Under the pieces are notes generated by a model. That model saw only the letters and a list, made by a program, of their open reading frames with translations. It made no database searches and was not told where the DNA came from. A DNA stretch of 64,000 nt. Source: Ciona intestinalis. Its lineage: Eukaryota > Chordata > Ascidiacea > Phlebobranchia > Cionidae. Below are positions 22,001 to 32,804 of the stretch, piece by piece. Within the stretch, counting starts at the first letter, position 1. Every line of letters begins with the position of its first letter. The stretch lies in contig NC_020169.2 in assembly GCF_000224145.3 (NCBI RefSeq), forward strand, positions 2,906,095 through 2,970,094, read 5' to 3'. The position numbers and the translations under genes were made by a program.

Positions 22001-23085
22001 TACCGTATATGAGCGCGGAGACGGACACAATGTACGAAATAATATTCTGGACTGTCAAAGTTACATTATAGCCTATTTTACAACAGCCTATTTTTCAAAC
22101 TGAAACATCAAGTGAAGAATTTCTGTCTAACATTTTTTGTACACAGAAGATACAGTTGTATCATTTGATCCGAGATATATTTGTGGGTGGTATTGACACG
22201 ACAACAGCTACTTTAGGATGGGGAATCATATGTTTACTACATTACCCGGAATGCCAAATGAGAATACAGGAAGAAATAGAAGATGTTATCGGTACACGCG
22301 AGAATATTTTTTAGTGTTTTAGTCTGCGTTATAAGTCCAACATGAAATATTCCAATTTGCTAAAGCATATTACAAAAAAATGTTAAAAAAACTTTACGTA
22401 TAAGAATGTATATAGCTTATTTATATAGTTAACACAAAATTTGCCCCTACGGTTTATTTATATTATAGTAGGGGGGGGGGGGGATCTTTGGAACATAATA
22501 TCCAAATATCCTGACCGTGTTTTTTAAAAAAATAACAACTCTACTATACTATAATATATAATCAACAAACTTACCCACGTTAAGAACTTGCATATAGGTA
22601 ATTCCGAACCAGATATGACACATCAAAAACACATGCCGTATCTTCGTGCTTTTGTACAAGAAGTCCACAGATATTGCACCATAGCTCCGTTCAGTATTCC
22701 CCACTGCGTCACTGAAGACTGCGTTCTTTTTGGTTACCACATACCGAAGTCGACACCGGTGATGAGCAATATATGGAGAGTCCACAACGATCCGAAATAT
22801 TGGAAAAATCCGGAGAAATTTTCCCCTGAACGTCACTTAGATTTAGAAGGTCGATTCGTTCCATCTAATCGTGTTCTGCCATTTGCTGTCGGCCAAAGAC
22901 GCTGCGTTGGAGAACAAATGGCAAAGGTTGGTCTGTTTCTATTCTGGGCTTCATTTTTGCAGAAATGCGAAATTCACATTGACTCTGACTTTGGTTTACC
23001 TAGTTGGAAGAAAGAACCTTCTGGAACCGTGCGATCTCCACAGGAGTTTACAATCAAAGTTCGAAATCGTTTACAGAATAACTAA
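19086..23085 (+). CDS. Cytochrome P450, CYP2 clan (copy B; one-base frameshift in exon 6)
   Basis: Exons: 19086-19334, 19798-19940, 20312-20411, 21086-21186, 21252-21352, 21602-21715, 22147-22291 and 22598-23085. Landmarks in order: N-terminal ER anchor; FPPGPLGIP hinge (residues ~28-36); GPRWQEQRRF C-helix; LGMGKKGM; I-helix GGIDTTT; K-helix EVHR (~339-342); PERHL; and heme loop FAVGQRRCVGEQ with Cys near 420. Expected length is about 479 aa. Intron 5 begins GCAAGT, a GC-AG intron required to keep phase. Exon 6 has one extra G near 21691: upstream it reads DIFL-like frame, and downstream the next frame matches copy A (RRKGEFFS against RRNSEYFT). As assembled the ORF is therefore shifted between exons 6 and 7. 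The downstream heme exon is fully conserved, so a sequencing error or very recent loss is likely. Microsomal mono-oxygenase by family; substrate unknown. Confidence 0.9.
19561..19751 (-). mobile_element. TA-MITE copy, full length
   Basis: Ends TAGTAGGGTGGGGGAAGATG and CATCTCCCCCCACCCTATA. In intron 1 of P450 B. Confidence 0.87.
20570..20756 (+). mobile_element. TA-MITE copy, full length
   Basis: Ends TACTATGGGGGAAGATGGGA and CATCTTCCCCCACCCTACTA. In intron 3 of P450 B. Confidence 0.87.
20876..21038 (+). mobile_element. TA-MITE copy
   Basis: Ends TAGTATAGGGTGGGAGACGA and CATCTTCCCCTACCCTACTA. Second copy in intron 3 of P450 B; the middle is shortened. Confidence 0.82.
21397..21570 (-). mobile_element. 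Old diverged TA-MITE
   Basis: TAGTAGGTTAGAGTAAAATTG to CAATTTACCCCACCC; the internal blocks are recognisable but worn. In intron 5 of P450 B. Confidence 0.6.
22466..22545 (+). mobile_element. TA-MITE, internally deleted
   Basis: TAGTA followed by a long G run, then GGAACATAATATCCAAATAT and CCTGACCGTGTT, then CTCTACTATA: about 80 bases. In intron 7 of P450 B. Confidence 0.7.
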
Positions 23086-23121
23086 ACAGTATAGATTCGT
23101 ATAAAGTTAACTTGCTGTACA

Positions 23122-23127
23122 AATAAA
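23122..23127 (+). promoter_or_regulatory. Likely poly(A) signal of P450 B
   Basis: AATAAA lies 37 bases past the stop codon of P450 B. Confidence 0.55.
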
Positions 23128-23190
23128 TCATTACTTTTATCGTATATCCTAAACTAAAGCGTGTTGATATTTCTTACAGATTATTTGGTA

Positions 23191-23382
23191 TAGTAGGGTA
23201 AGGAAAGATGGGACACCTTTTATTCTATTCTCTCATGTTATTTGGTAGTAAACAAAGAACATTCAAAGAATTATAAAACCATATCCTCACGACTTCCATA
23301 TAGAACGTTATTGATTAATAAAACAGGATCGGATTATTTTGATATTATGTGGCAAAGGTGTCCCATCTTCCCCCATCCTACT
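23191..23382 (-). mobile_element. TA-MITE copy, full length
   Basis: Ends TAGTAGGGTAAGGAAAGATG and CATCTTCCCCCATCCTACTA, just downstream of P450 B. Confidence 0.87.
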
Positions 23383-23667
23383 ATATCTTAAGTTGTTTCA
23401 CAAAATACTAAACGTTTAGTAAACCACCAAGAAGTCTTTAACTAAATACTACACGTCCCGTCTGTGTGCTACATTTGATTCTAAGTTTATGTTAGCCCAA
23501 TCAGCATAATGCGCTGGAAGCGAAAACTTCAAGGCTCGTTGTTATCAGCAATCAACGCATGCGTCAGAGTTCTGTGCTGGTATCGTTACATACGAGGCGT
23601 GTGTTTAAACTTCCGTTGAACAAAGCATATTACACATGTAACAAATTTAGGACCGTTCTGGCATGTA

Positions 23668-23870
23668 TAGTAGAATGGGGGAAGTTGGGACACCTTTTAA
23701 ATCTATTTTCTCGTCTTATGTGGTGGTAAACAAGGAACATTCAAAGAATTGTAAAACTATATGCTTATAAGACTCTCATAGACCGTTGCTAATTGTTTAT
23801 AACACGATCATGATATTCGGATATTATGCGCAAAAGGTGTCCCATCTTCCCCCATTCACTATATACGTTT
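23668..23870 (-). mobile_element. TA-MITE copy, full length
   Basis: Ends TAGTAGAATGGGGGAAGTTG and CATCTTCCCCCATTCACTA. Intergenic. Confidence 0.85.
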
Positions 23871-24402
23871 TTTGCAAAAAACGTAAGAGTATACCCAGCT
23901 GGCTTAAGGGGACCAATATTAGCATGCGTCTTGGTTTACCTAAAATGCTGACAACATTCACTGCATCTCCGTATTGTATACAATATGGCCACAAGTCAAG
24001 TAAATTGCCTTTACTTTATTACAATTTCGACACTGTATTTTTACAATAGTTTGTTTGATACAGAAACCATTAAGCTAAAAGTAGCTACGTTTGCCAGTGA
24101 CGTCATCGTCTATGTCTTCATCTGTGTATATATATGTAAATGTACATTATGTAAAACATTCTACATTAATATAAACTTAAAAGTAATTGTTTTTAACAGC
24201 TGAACTAAGTGCCGTGGCTCAGTCGTTATAGGCCCTCGCACATTTTTAGAAGTTCAGTTTGAAAAAAACTCATTTGTCGACTATATTTTAGTATATCTAC
24301 TTACATTTCTGCATAGCTGGTTCGTTGTACCTGGAAGAACGACCATGAGACCTAAGTATAGGCACTACGACGACGATCACGACGACGAAGAGGTTGCTTT
24401 GA

Positions 24403-24474
24403 CTAAAACGCAGCATTGGTAGTTTCGACAACTACGAGGAGTCCGATGAGAAGCAGAAGTGCTGTCTTGTTCAT
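24403..24474 (-). CDS. Tiny signal-peptide-like ORF (uncertain)
   Basis: ATG at 24474 follows a pyrimidine-rich TTGTTTTTGCAG, a good 3' splice site, so this could start a coding exon. The 23 codons read MNKTALLLLIGLLVVVETT then NAAF, a typical cleavable signal peptide, and then stop. An arginine-rich stretch (PLRRRDRRRSAYT) lies just downstream in the same register. A secreted basic peptide gene, a decayed copy of one, or chance are all possible. I do not recognise a family. Confidence 0.25.
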   Translation of the reverse strand: MNKTALLLLIGLLVVVETTNAAF

Positions 24475-25130
24475 CTGCAAAAACAAATAATATTCGCACA
24501 GTTGTACAAACGCATAACCGAGTAACTTACTTCGCTGTTTTCTAAACAAAGTAATGGTTTAGCAGTCGAACCCTACGTATTTAATTTCCCTTTGTGTTAT
24601 GTTTCTGGGTAGTTCTTCTTTTTCTTTCATCCACTGTTTTAGAAATGTAAGGGTATTTTAGGAAACGTTTATTGCTTCCTAAATATCCTCCAACTTTGAA
24701 CAGTCTGTGGTTTTTGATGTGGGCATGAAGTAAAGTTTTCATTTGCTTTTTAAATGTGAATGGAACACGTTGTTTTTATAGTGTGCAACAACGTAATGCA
24801 ACTTAAAATGAGTTTCGTTGTCTTAATGTCAACTTCCTTGTATTGAACTTGAAAGATTACAGCGTCTAATAGCAAAAACGGTATAAAATTTGATTAACGC
24901 CCTGTTGTGTAAAATTAACCGGTAGCCTACACGATAATATTTTCAGAACATAATTTAGGCAAATGTTACGTATTGGGTGTTCTTAAAAAAAACAATCCAC
25001 CAATACAAAAATTAAACACAATCAAAGCTACATTCATTGTAACTCGTAAATGGATGGTATTTATAATTCATCGTGTACAATGATTTTGGTTTAAACTTTA
25101 GTGTATAATTATGCCCAATTGTACATATTA

Positions 25131-25325
25131 TAGTATAGCGGGTGGGGGAGATAGGACACCTTTCCATTATACTTTCTCGTCCCATTTGGTAGTAAACAAA
25201 GAAAATGCAAAGAATTATAAAACCGTATCCTCACGACTCCCATAGATCGTTGTTAATTGTTTAAAACACGATCAAGATATTTTGATATTATGAGCTAAAG
25301 GTGTCCCATCTTCCCCAACCTACTA
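25131..25325 (-). mobile_element. TA-MITE copy, full length
   Basis: Ends TAGTATAGCGGGTGGGGGAG and CATCTTCCCCAACCTACTA. Intergenic. Confidence 0.87.
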
Positions 25326-26267
25326 TAATTATTTTCCCCATTATCGTCAAATTCATTGCATTTACTACCTACCAGCGTTTTGTTCCCGCAGAATTACGTA
25401 CTTCGGAAATCAACACTTCATCACGTACTCGTCTAGACAGGAAATAAACGCCAGCAATTCTCATCTTCATCGAGAATCTCTTCTAATTCCTTAGAAATCC
25501 GTTTAATGCAAATTGGGTGTTATGGCAGTTTCGGTAATGTATTGGTTCTTCTGTCAAGAAAGGAGTACGCTACGACCCTCGTTTATAATGGTTGCTAGAT
25601 TTTATATTCTTCATGCCCTCTTTTGACTTACCACGAGTGAAACTTAGTAGGCAATTGTTGTTTTGATTGTTTTATGTTTTTCTGCATGGCTGACAGCATT
25701 TGGACAACCGACTAGTGATCATTGGTTTGCAGGAATTACCGTTATAAATAGGCGTATTTACGAACGAATACAGTGGTAGCGCCTGCGAGCATCGAGCTCG
25801 CTAACCTTTGAACCACGAAACGTAGTTAGCAATTTTGAATTTTTTGAAGTGATTCAGTGTTGTATCTATGAGGTACCTCAAACATATACTTTCCATTACA
25901 AAATATGTGTCGTTAGCACTCTGCTACGATGCCGCTTAATTCCTTAATCTCCATGTACGCGAAACGTAATACTTTATTTGACTATATGACATGGATAGAA
26001 TTGAACACGCTTTGTTTAAAAGCAATACACAACAGGTAAACTATACGACATACATATGTACCAGGCACAGTGGACACGGTGAGAGCATTCATAAACTTAC
26101 AATGATAGTGAGTAACATAACACCAATGTTACAACGAGTAATAAAACCTCAAGCTCACAATATACAATCAAACAAAACAAGTCTGCTTCTGGAAAAATTT
26201 AATACCTGATAAATATGCAGATATATGGTATATAAGAAACTTAGAAAAAGCTACATAATTAGTATAG

Positions 26268-26453
26268 TACTGTGGGGTAAGATGGATACTGTTAAAAATA
26301 TCTCATATTCCATTATCCCATTTTTAACAATAAACAAACCGCTTTTACAGTCATGAGGATGCAATAATATTACAATTTTGTAAATATTCTTTGTCTACGG
26401 CCAAATGGAACTATAAAAATAATGAAAACATAGATATCTTACCCCACCTACTA
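26268..26453 (+). mobile_element. TA-MITE copy (TACTGTGGGG subfamily)
   Basis: Starts TACTGTGGGGTAAGATGGAT and ends ATCTTACCCCACCTACTA, close to the 3' end of the FAM216-like gene. Confidence 0.78.
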
Positions 26454-26523
26454 TATAGAAACTACAGCACACAAAAGGTAAAAAAAACAACTAATTTTTT
26501 TTTGCAGAATCAAAACTATTTAA

Positions 26524-28670
26524 CTACAAATTAATCATTCTTCTTTGGGAAGATCCGATCCGAGATTTTGGACGAGTCAATCCTTCTCCCTGCTTCCTGT
26601 TACTTGATCCCAGGATGATCTCACTTCCCCCATTCGAGGATGATCCACTCCCAGTGAATGTGTTCGAATATGAAGATATTTCAGTTGGTGAAGTCACATA
26701 TTTTGGTGAAGGAGCAGCATACCTGGAAAACGACTTGACGGTTTTATTTTAAGTTTTAATCTGGGTGTTATGCTTTAGATTTAGGCCAGAGCTAGCCCGT
26801 TAACCACAACACCGCTATTAGATGTTGGAAGAAACATACCCAAGAACTGTGTGCGGTCTGGATGGAAGATCATGCGTGTCTTTTCCAGATGGAAATATCA
26901 CTGTATCTCCTGCTTCTACTGCAAGAAGAAGTTTTTGTTCATGGTTAATCACGTAAGGGTAAATTAATGAATCTTACATTGTTTCCTTCGTCTTCTTGTT
27001 ACGTAATGAATTGGCCGCTGAGGTGGTTTTGGTGTTCTGAAATCAAAATTTAAAAAGTTAATAAAAAATTACATTGAATAAAAATTTAACCAAAGTAAAA
27101 GAATTTTGAATATAGAGTGAATTAAATTTATGCCAAATCCCTTAAACTTGAATGCGGGAAAACAGAAGTGAGGTTTACAATAACAACAACATAGCAAAAG
27201 TCACAAATGGCCTATTGAGTAAGACATAAGACTTTACCTAATAAGAATGAAACTAAAAACGAAAAGCAGCAATAAAAGAATTAACCCTTTTTTTTCTGCG
27301 CTGATAATAAAAAAAGGAGTTATTTAAAACTGTTGTGCCAAAATGAACATAATAATTGAGGTAAGGGCCCAATTCTGCCACACTGTCCTCATACCTGCTC
27401 CAATGCTTAACTTCGTTATCCACAAAACCGGGTAAGCTTGGTGTTGGTAGATCAACAGGATGCTCACGGTAATACCGGAACATATATTTATCCCTGGGTG
27501 CTCTCCAACTTCTAGATGAAAGGCTGTTAAACTGTTGCTTTCTTTTACTTGGATCCGAAATATAATCCAAGTATTTGTACCAATCTACTGAGCGAATAAT
27601 CCCTGTAAAAAAAAAGGTTTACACAAACGGTCTTTCATTTAGATGAACGTTTATAAAAATCAGTTATATATAATTCCTAAGATTTAAAAATAAATTATAT
27701 CAGCAGCTACTTTGACCAGAATACTCCAAAATAGGTAAAGCAAAACGTGAAAATTACACTACGTTTTAATACCCTTTTAATACCTTTTTTCATTTCATAA
27801 TAAAGCTGGTTAACAAACTGATCTTGTAGCAGCTGTTTCATCTGAGCTGTACTGTAGATTGAGCAAATACTCCATAAGTATTGCTTCTGTCCTTTAGTCA
27901 GGTCTGGATGCTGAGAAGAACAAAATATATAGTGGGTTGGGAAAGATGGGACACCTATTCATTCTATTTTCTCATCCCGTTTGGTAGAAAACAAAGACCA
28001 TTCGAAGAATTATAAAACGGTATCTACGTGTTAACGGTTTACTGTGTTCCCCACCTTACTATATTTTTTATTTTATTTTTTTTAAAACACTAATGAAGAT
28101 TGAAGAATAAACTATTTAAACAATGTAGAGAAAGGAATCAACAGCAAAATGACAGTTGTTCAAACACGCTATAAAGAAAAGGTGTCATACAAAGTCATTT
28201 AATTTTTTTTTAAATATTTATGTGTAATATTATAATATAAGGAGCGATGATAATACCAGCAGTCTGTCTGTATGTAGCTACTAATAATACCATAATACCT
28301 TAAGACTTTCATTTTTTCTCATTGACAATGGGATCCTGTTATGTGACTTAGTTTTTGTTGGGTGTAGATGACCCAGGGAATAATTTGCAGGGTTTGAAGT
28401 CACCCTTAACCTCCCTGTTTAAAATGAAACACCCAAATTAATTCTTTTGTTAAAAAAAACAGTATTTTACTTTAACACCGTTATTTTCGGTGGTACTGCA
28501 TTTTTAAAACACACCAAATTTAAACACGAAAAAGGCAGAACTAATAAAATGGATAAACGAATATTGCTTAATTTAAATGCATAAACTCATGATAAAATAG
28601 ATTTTCGAGAGCACGCATGTCACATTACCTTGGCCTTGCGTTCCCATCGCGACGTGACGCTTTCTATCAT
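26524..28670 (-). CDS. FAM216-like protein
   Basis: Six minus-strand exons: 28629-28670, 27784-27910, 27395-27602, 26978-27036, 26840-26918 and 26524-26722. All phases are kept; 237 aa. Exon 2 begins HPDLTKGQKQYLWSICSIYS, which closely recalls the conserved block of vertebrate FAM216A/FAM216B (HPxLTxGQKRYLxSIxxIY); that is the basis of the name. The rest is basic and low in recognised motifs: RAPRDKYMFRYYREHPVDLP, then a short RRRRK run, then a serine-rich tail ending QRRMINL. The molecular function of FAM216 proteins is not established. The start ATG is preceded in frame by nothing longer that is convincing. It is head to head with the THAP gene at 29219 (548 bases apart). Intron 1 holds a TA-MITE. 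Confidence 0.75.
27930..28061 (-). mobile_element. TA-MITE, shortened
   Basis: TAGTGGGTTGGGAAAGATGG to TGTTCCCCACCTTACTA, about 130 bases, in intron 1 of the FAM216-like gene. Confidence 0.78.
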
Positions 28671-29218
28671 AGACAACTTATAAACGAAAATACAACAACA
28701 CCATAGATACCCTATAAGTTTCGTTCCGCTTTACTAACTGTAGAACAGATTCTTTTAACTGCAATGATGATATTGTCAATATCATAATAATTCACTAAAG
28801 ATTACAGAATCGCGATACAAGGTAAGCTAAATACTGTTATTTTTAACTATTGTTGCACATAAAATGGACACAAAACAATCAACAACAACTAGAACTCCGT
28901 CGCACACGGTGTATCTTGTAACTGCCACGGTCCACGCTGAGTGTATAGAAAGCCTTTAAACCGAACAGCCATGTTATAACTTCCCAAGCAATAAATTGTA
29001 CATTTTAAATAAAAAACTTTATGCTTTTGATAGTTAGTTTTGTAGCATTAACCGTGCAATGCTTTCTGGCACAAATCCATACGTAAACGACTTTAAATAA
29101 TCCACAAAACAAAACAAAAAATATGATAAATCAAATTTTAATTATCTTGCACTTCAATAGAATTGGAGGTATTTATCATTTTATAATACAGTAGATTAAC
29201 GTTTTAAATTTTTATCAG
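28671..29218. promoter_or_regulatory. Likely shared 5' region of FAM216-like and THAP genes
   Basis: The two start codons face apart across 548 bases, so both promoters or 5' UTRs must lie here unless far-upstream exons exist. No clear TATA or initiator was identified. Confidence 0.4.
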
Positions 29219-31964
29219 ATGGGAAAACATTGTTCGGTGCCTGGATGTAGGGATCATCAGAAGTTGAAACGAAATCAAAGGTCATATTTCCATGTGAGGA
29301 GACCAGAGCTGGCCCGCTCAGAGAAAGAGAAACAGCACCGACAAGTCCTCCAAAACTTTTTGAAGTCTGTAAAGAATAATAATGACATATTAAGACTACA
29401 GTTTGTAAAGGAAACGTAAGTAAATTATAAAACACCACACAAGGAATTGATCGTTTCCTTTATTTTTGTTGTTTGTATTTATTACCCAATTCCTTTTTAG
29501 CACACAATGTGCAGCACCTGCCTCTAACCCAGATGTTACAGGTTCAAGGCTGGTAGCTGCTACCAGTTTGGCATGCGTGTCCTTAGAAGTCCACATACTA
29601 AATTGTCTTATACTGAAAAATGATAAAATCCCCAACAAAAAATACTACGATTCTTTTAAAATCTTCTAGCACATATCAATTACTGAAGTATTATACACAT
29701 GCCAATTAAATGCTTTTTACAAATGCTTACAATATTGTAGCCTATTAAATAAACATTTTAATGATGAGCATTTGTTACACTAGTTAATTACTATACTCCT
29801 TTACTTTAGGGCAAATATTTGTGACGCCCACTTCAAACCAGAAGACCTTATTGTTAAAGGCAAGGCAAAAATGCTTAAAATTGGTGCGATTCCATCACTT
29901 AATGTTCCTGAAACGTCATATTTTCTTTCTGTGGTAATTTCAAAATGCATGCTTTTATATATGATTGCCTGATTTTTTTATAAAACTTCATCCTCACGGC
30001 TTCCATAGACCGTTGTTAATTGTTTAGGACACGATCAGGATATTTGGTTATTATGTGTCAAAGGTGTCCCATCTTCCCCCCACCCTATTATACTACTTGC
30101 AAAAACAAAGTATAAAAAATAACATGCAAAATTTTATTGGTGTAACTCCGCATTATAATGACTGTCGTTGCCCCGCAAAAGATAAATCAAAGTTGAAATT
30201 ATTTGTTATAGTAGCATTATACTTATAAGCATTATTTAAAAAATAAAATTCTTATTTATTACAGAATTCTGTTGATCGGTGCTATCATATAAAGGATGTT
30301 TTGAAGATGGACATTCCCACTTTATTAAAACTGTTTGTTAGAAAGGTTGTGGGCTATTTTAAAATTCAATACAGGTATTTTCTTGAATCCTGTTTAAAAG
30401 AGTAGTAAAAGATAAATAAACCAACAACACACAAAAACAGTCTTACCGAAAATATTAAATCTGTTTTTATATTTCGATTTAAGTTGTTCACTTGGGAGTA
30501 ACTGCCACTATAGACACTCAACACGATTTGAACGTGAAGGGGATAACATAATGCTTGAACATCTCAAAGATCATGTGGATCAATTTAAAGAAAAGTTAGC
30601 TGAATGTAAGAAATTATTATCAATGTCATTTTTATCAACAAATAATGGATTTATGCATTAAAACAATAAATTATGCAGGTCCTATGTATTATAGAAGAAG
30701 AAAATTTCAGACAGTGTTTTGGAAAAACAAACAAGATGAAAAGCTATTTGGTGAGCTAATAATGTTATACTATGTGTAAAAGCCCCAAAGTAAAGGCCAA
30801 TATTTTCAGTCATTCGGATCTTGCAATATAAAAAGGCAAGCTTGTTCTTATTTGTTAAATTTCTAAAAGATATTTCATACCTTTCAACATACAAACCATA
30901 ATTTATTCAAATTTGAGAATCAGCAAGACTTGTATATTTAGCCCTGCTTCTTTACTTTTGTGTGAATATGATGCATCTAATGTTGCAGAACAGCAAGCTT
31001 GGGATTCTAAAGGAAGAAGAATTGCACCATATAGGATAAATGAGCAATTAAATCACTCCAAAGTTAAAAGTAGAAAAAACACAAAACATATAAAAATTAA
31101 AAACAGTCAAACTACTTCAAATATTCCCCACAGTATGGAACAACAAACTACAAGTTTTCCTGTAGAAAACAGCTTTAAAGTTAAAGGTAGAAAAGATACA
31201 AAACATATAAAAATTGAAAACAGTTCCAATACTTTCCCTGTTGATGTAAAACCAGTGCAAAAATACCCAATTTACAAACGTGAATTTGAATCGACTGAAG
31301 TTATGGGACCTAAAAGAAAACGGCTACAAAAGTTGTTGGAAACTAAAACTGAGGACTTAAAAACTACACATGTAAAATCTTTTGACAAAGATCAGTTATC
31401 AACATCTACAGAAAGTTATTTATCACTTGATGATGATATATCAAGTATTAAAATTGTTAGTTGCGTATCCTTGGCTAGAAACAACATTGCAAGGTATGTA
31501 AATGGAGGATGTTGTAATTTAATTTAATTAAATTGCTATCTTTATATTAGGTTTTACTGATGTATAATTCCTTTTTACCCTTTTATTTTTTAATATTGCT
31601 TACCAATTCTCTTTAACCAATGTATTTCAATGTTTTAGATTTCCAACACCAACAAATAGCACTGAACCCAACCAAAGTGAAGATAAACCATCGGATAGTG
31701 ACGACTCAGAAGGAGATATTAGAAGGTATTTTATGTATTTTTAATGGAAACTCTAGACCTAGATATACTTGTTTGAAAACCTGTACTAAACCACTTGTTT
31801 CAATTTATCTTAAATTTAAATTGTTTTGTAACAGTGATAGCTCAGATAATGAGAGTGGGGAAGAGGAAGACGAGCAAAAAGTTCTGTTTGATTCCCATAG
31901 ATCATATTTTATACCACAACAGAAGGAAGCCATAATGGGTTTACAAAATAATAAAATATCATAG
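29219..31964 (+). CDS. THAP zinc-finger protein
   Basis: Eight exons: 29219-29415, 29810-29933, 30265-30374, 30484-30605, 30679-30750, 30989-31493, 31639-31725 and 31835-31964. Phases are all consistent; 448 aa. The N-terminus MGKHCSVPGCRDH, then SYFHVRRPEL, then ICDAHFKPEDL and GAIPSLN match the C2CH THAP DNA-binding zinc finger (C5, C10, C70, H73). The spacing between cysteine pairs is a little longer than usual. A second cysteine/histidine cluster, CSLGSNCHYRH (C-x5-C-x3-H), is encoded across exons 3-4. The large exon 6 encodes a basic region with two similar blocks (VKSRKNTKHIKIKN and VKGRKDTKHIKIEN). The C-terminus is acidic (DSDDSEGDIRSDSSDNESGE). THAP proteins bind DNA and many descend from P-element transposases, but no transposase core is visible. 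Probably a nuclear DNA-binding regulator. Confidence 0.85.
29510..29640 (+). repeat. tRNA-like SINE fragment
   Basis: CTCTAACCCAGATGTTACAG, then GGTTCAAGGCTGGTAGCTGC (box B region) and GTCCTTAGAAG. In intron 1 of the THAP gene. Confidence 0.6.
29980..30091 (-). mobile_element. TA-MITE, right half only
   Basis: It begins within the element at CCTCACGGCTTCCATAGACC and runs to CATCTTCCCCCCACCCTATTA. In intron 2 of the THAP gene, followed by a SINE tail fragment near 30140-30190. Confidence 0.75.
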
Positions 31965-32804
31965 ATACAAAAATGTCTGTTAGATACAAAAATGTAGTGT
32001 CAAACTGTTGCTTACCTTCCTATTAAAAGCTGCAGCCAATATGGTTTGAACTTAAAGTCATTGCAAATTCTGAATCTTCAGTTAATTGACATTGCCTGTT
32101 TTTGTAGAATAATGTTATTGTTTCAATCTGTTCATGTTTAATAATTTTTTTTTACACTCTTCTTTTCTATAGCTTAGCGCTAGTAATTGCATCACCTTTT
32201 ATTACAAGGTCTTTTCTCAGCTTTTCCACTGCCTTATAATAACATTTTTAAAAGTTGTCAATGTTGTTAAAATGTTAAATATAAATACTGTACCTGACAT
32301 AGCTCTTTGCTACTTGACCATTCAGTTAGAAAAGTCAAACCAAGTTTAACCACAGAAGAGAGGTAAAATGACATGGAGAAGAAGGCTAGGAGAGAAGGTG
32401 AAGAAGGCAGACTTACCAAGGCATGGAATAATAGACAATGGATATCTTACAGAGAGAGATGGCAGTTTAAAAATATAATTTTAATAATAAATTTTACATA
32501 TATATTTAACAGTGCATAAAGGTTTACATAAACATTTTGTTCTGATCTGTGCCTTGTTCTTATCAAGTTAAATCAACTTTGCTCTCTATAAATCTCTATA
32601 AACCATTAAAAATATCAACGCAAAATAAAAACAGGTAATTTAATGGATTGGAATACGCAATAAAATGGACGAATGCAAATTGGAACAGGTAAATGAACAG
32701 AATAGGCCAACATTTAGCATGCAATTATAAATTTACACTCTAAACGACATACACAGTGTAACTTAACATAAATATTAATACGTCATGAAATGAAACAGAT
32801 AAAA
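31965..32804. other. Convergent 3' spacer between THAP gene and IQCH
   Basis: 840 bases of AT-rich sequence between two stop codons facing each other, holding both 3' UTRs. Nothing else was recognised. Confidence 0.5.

Larger units (their letters stand above)
23086..26523. other. Intergenic region between P450 B and the FAM216-like gene
   Basis: 3.4 kb with four TA-MITE copies (23191, 23668, 25131, 26268) and one small signal-peptide-like ORF on the minus strand near 24474. I saw no other convincing exon. The two flanking genes are convergent. Confidence 0.55.
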
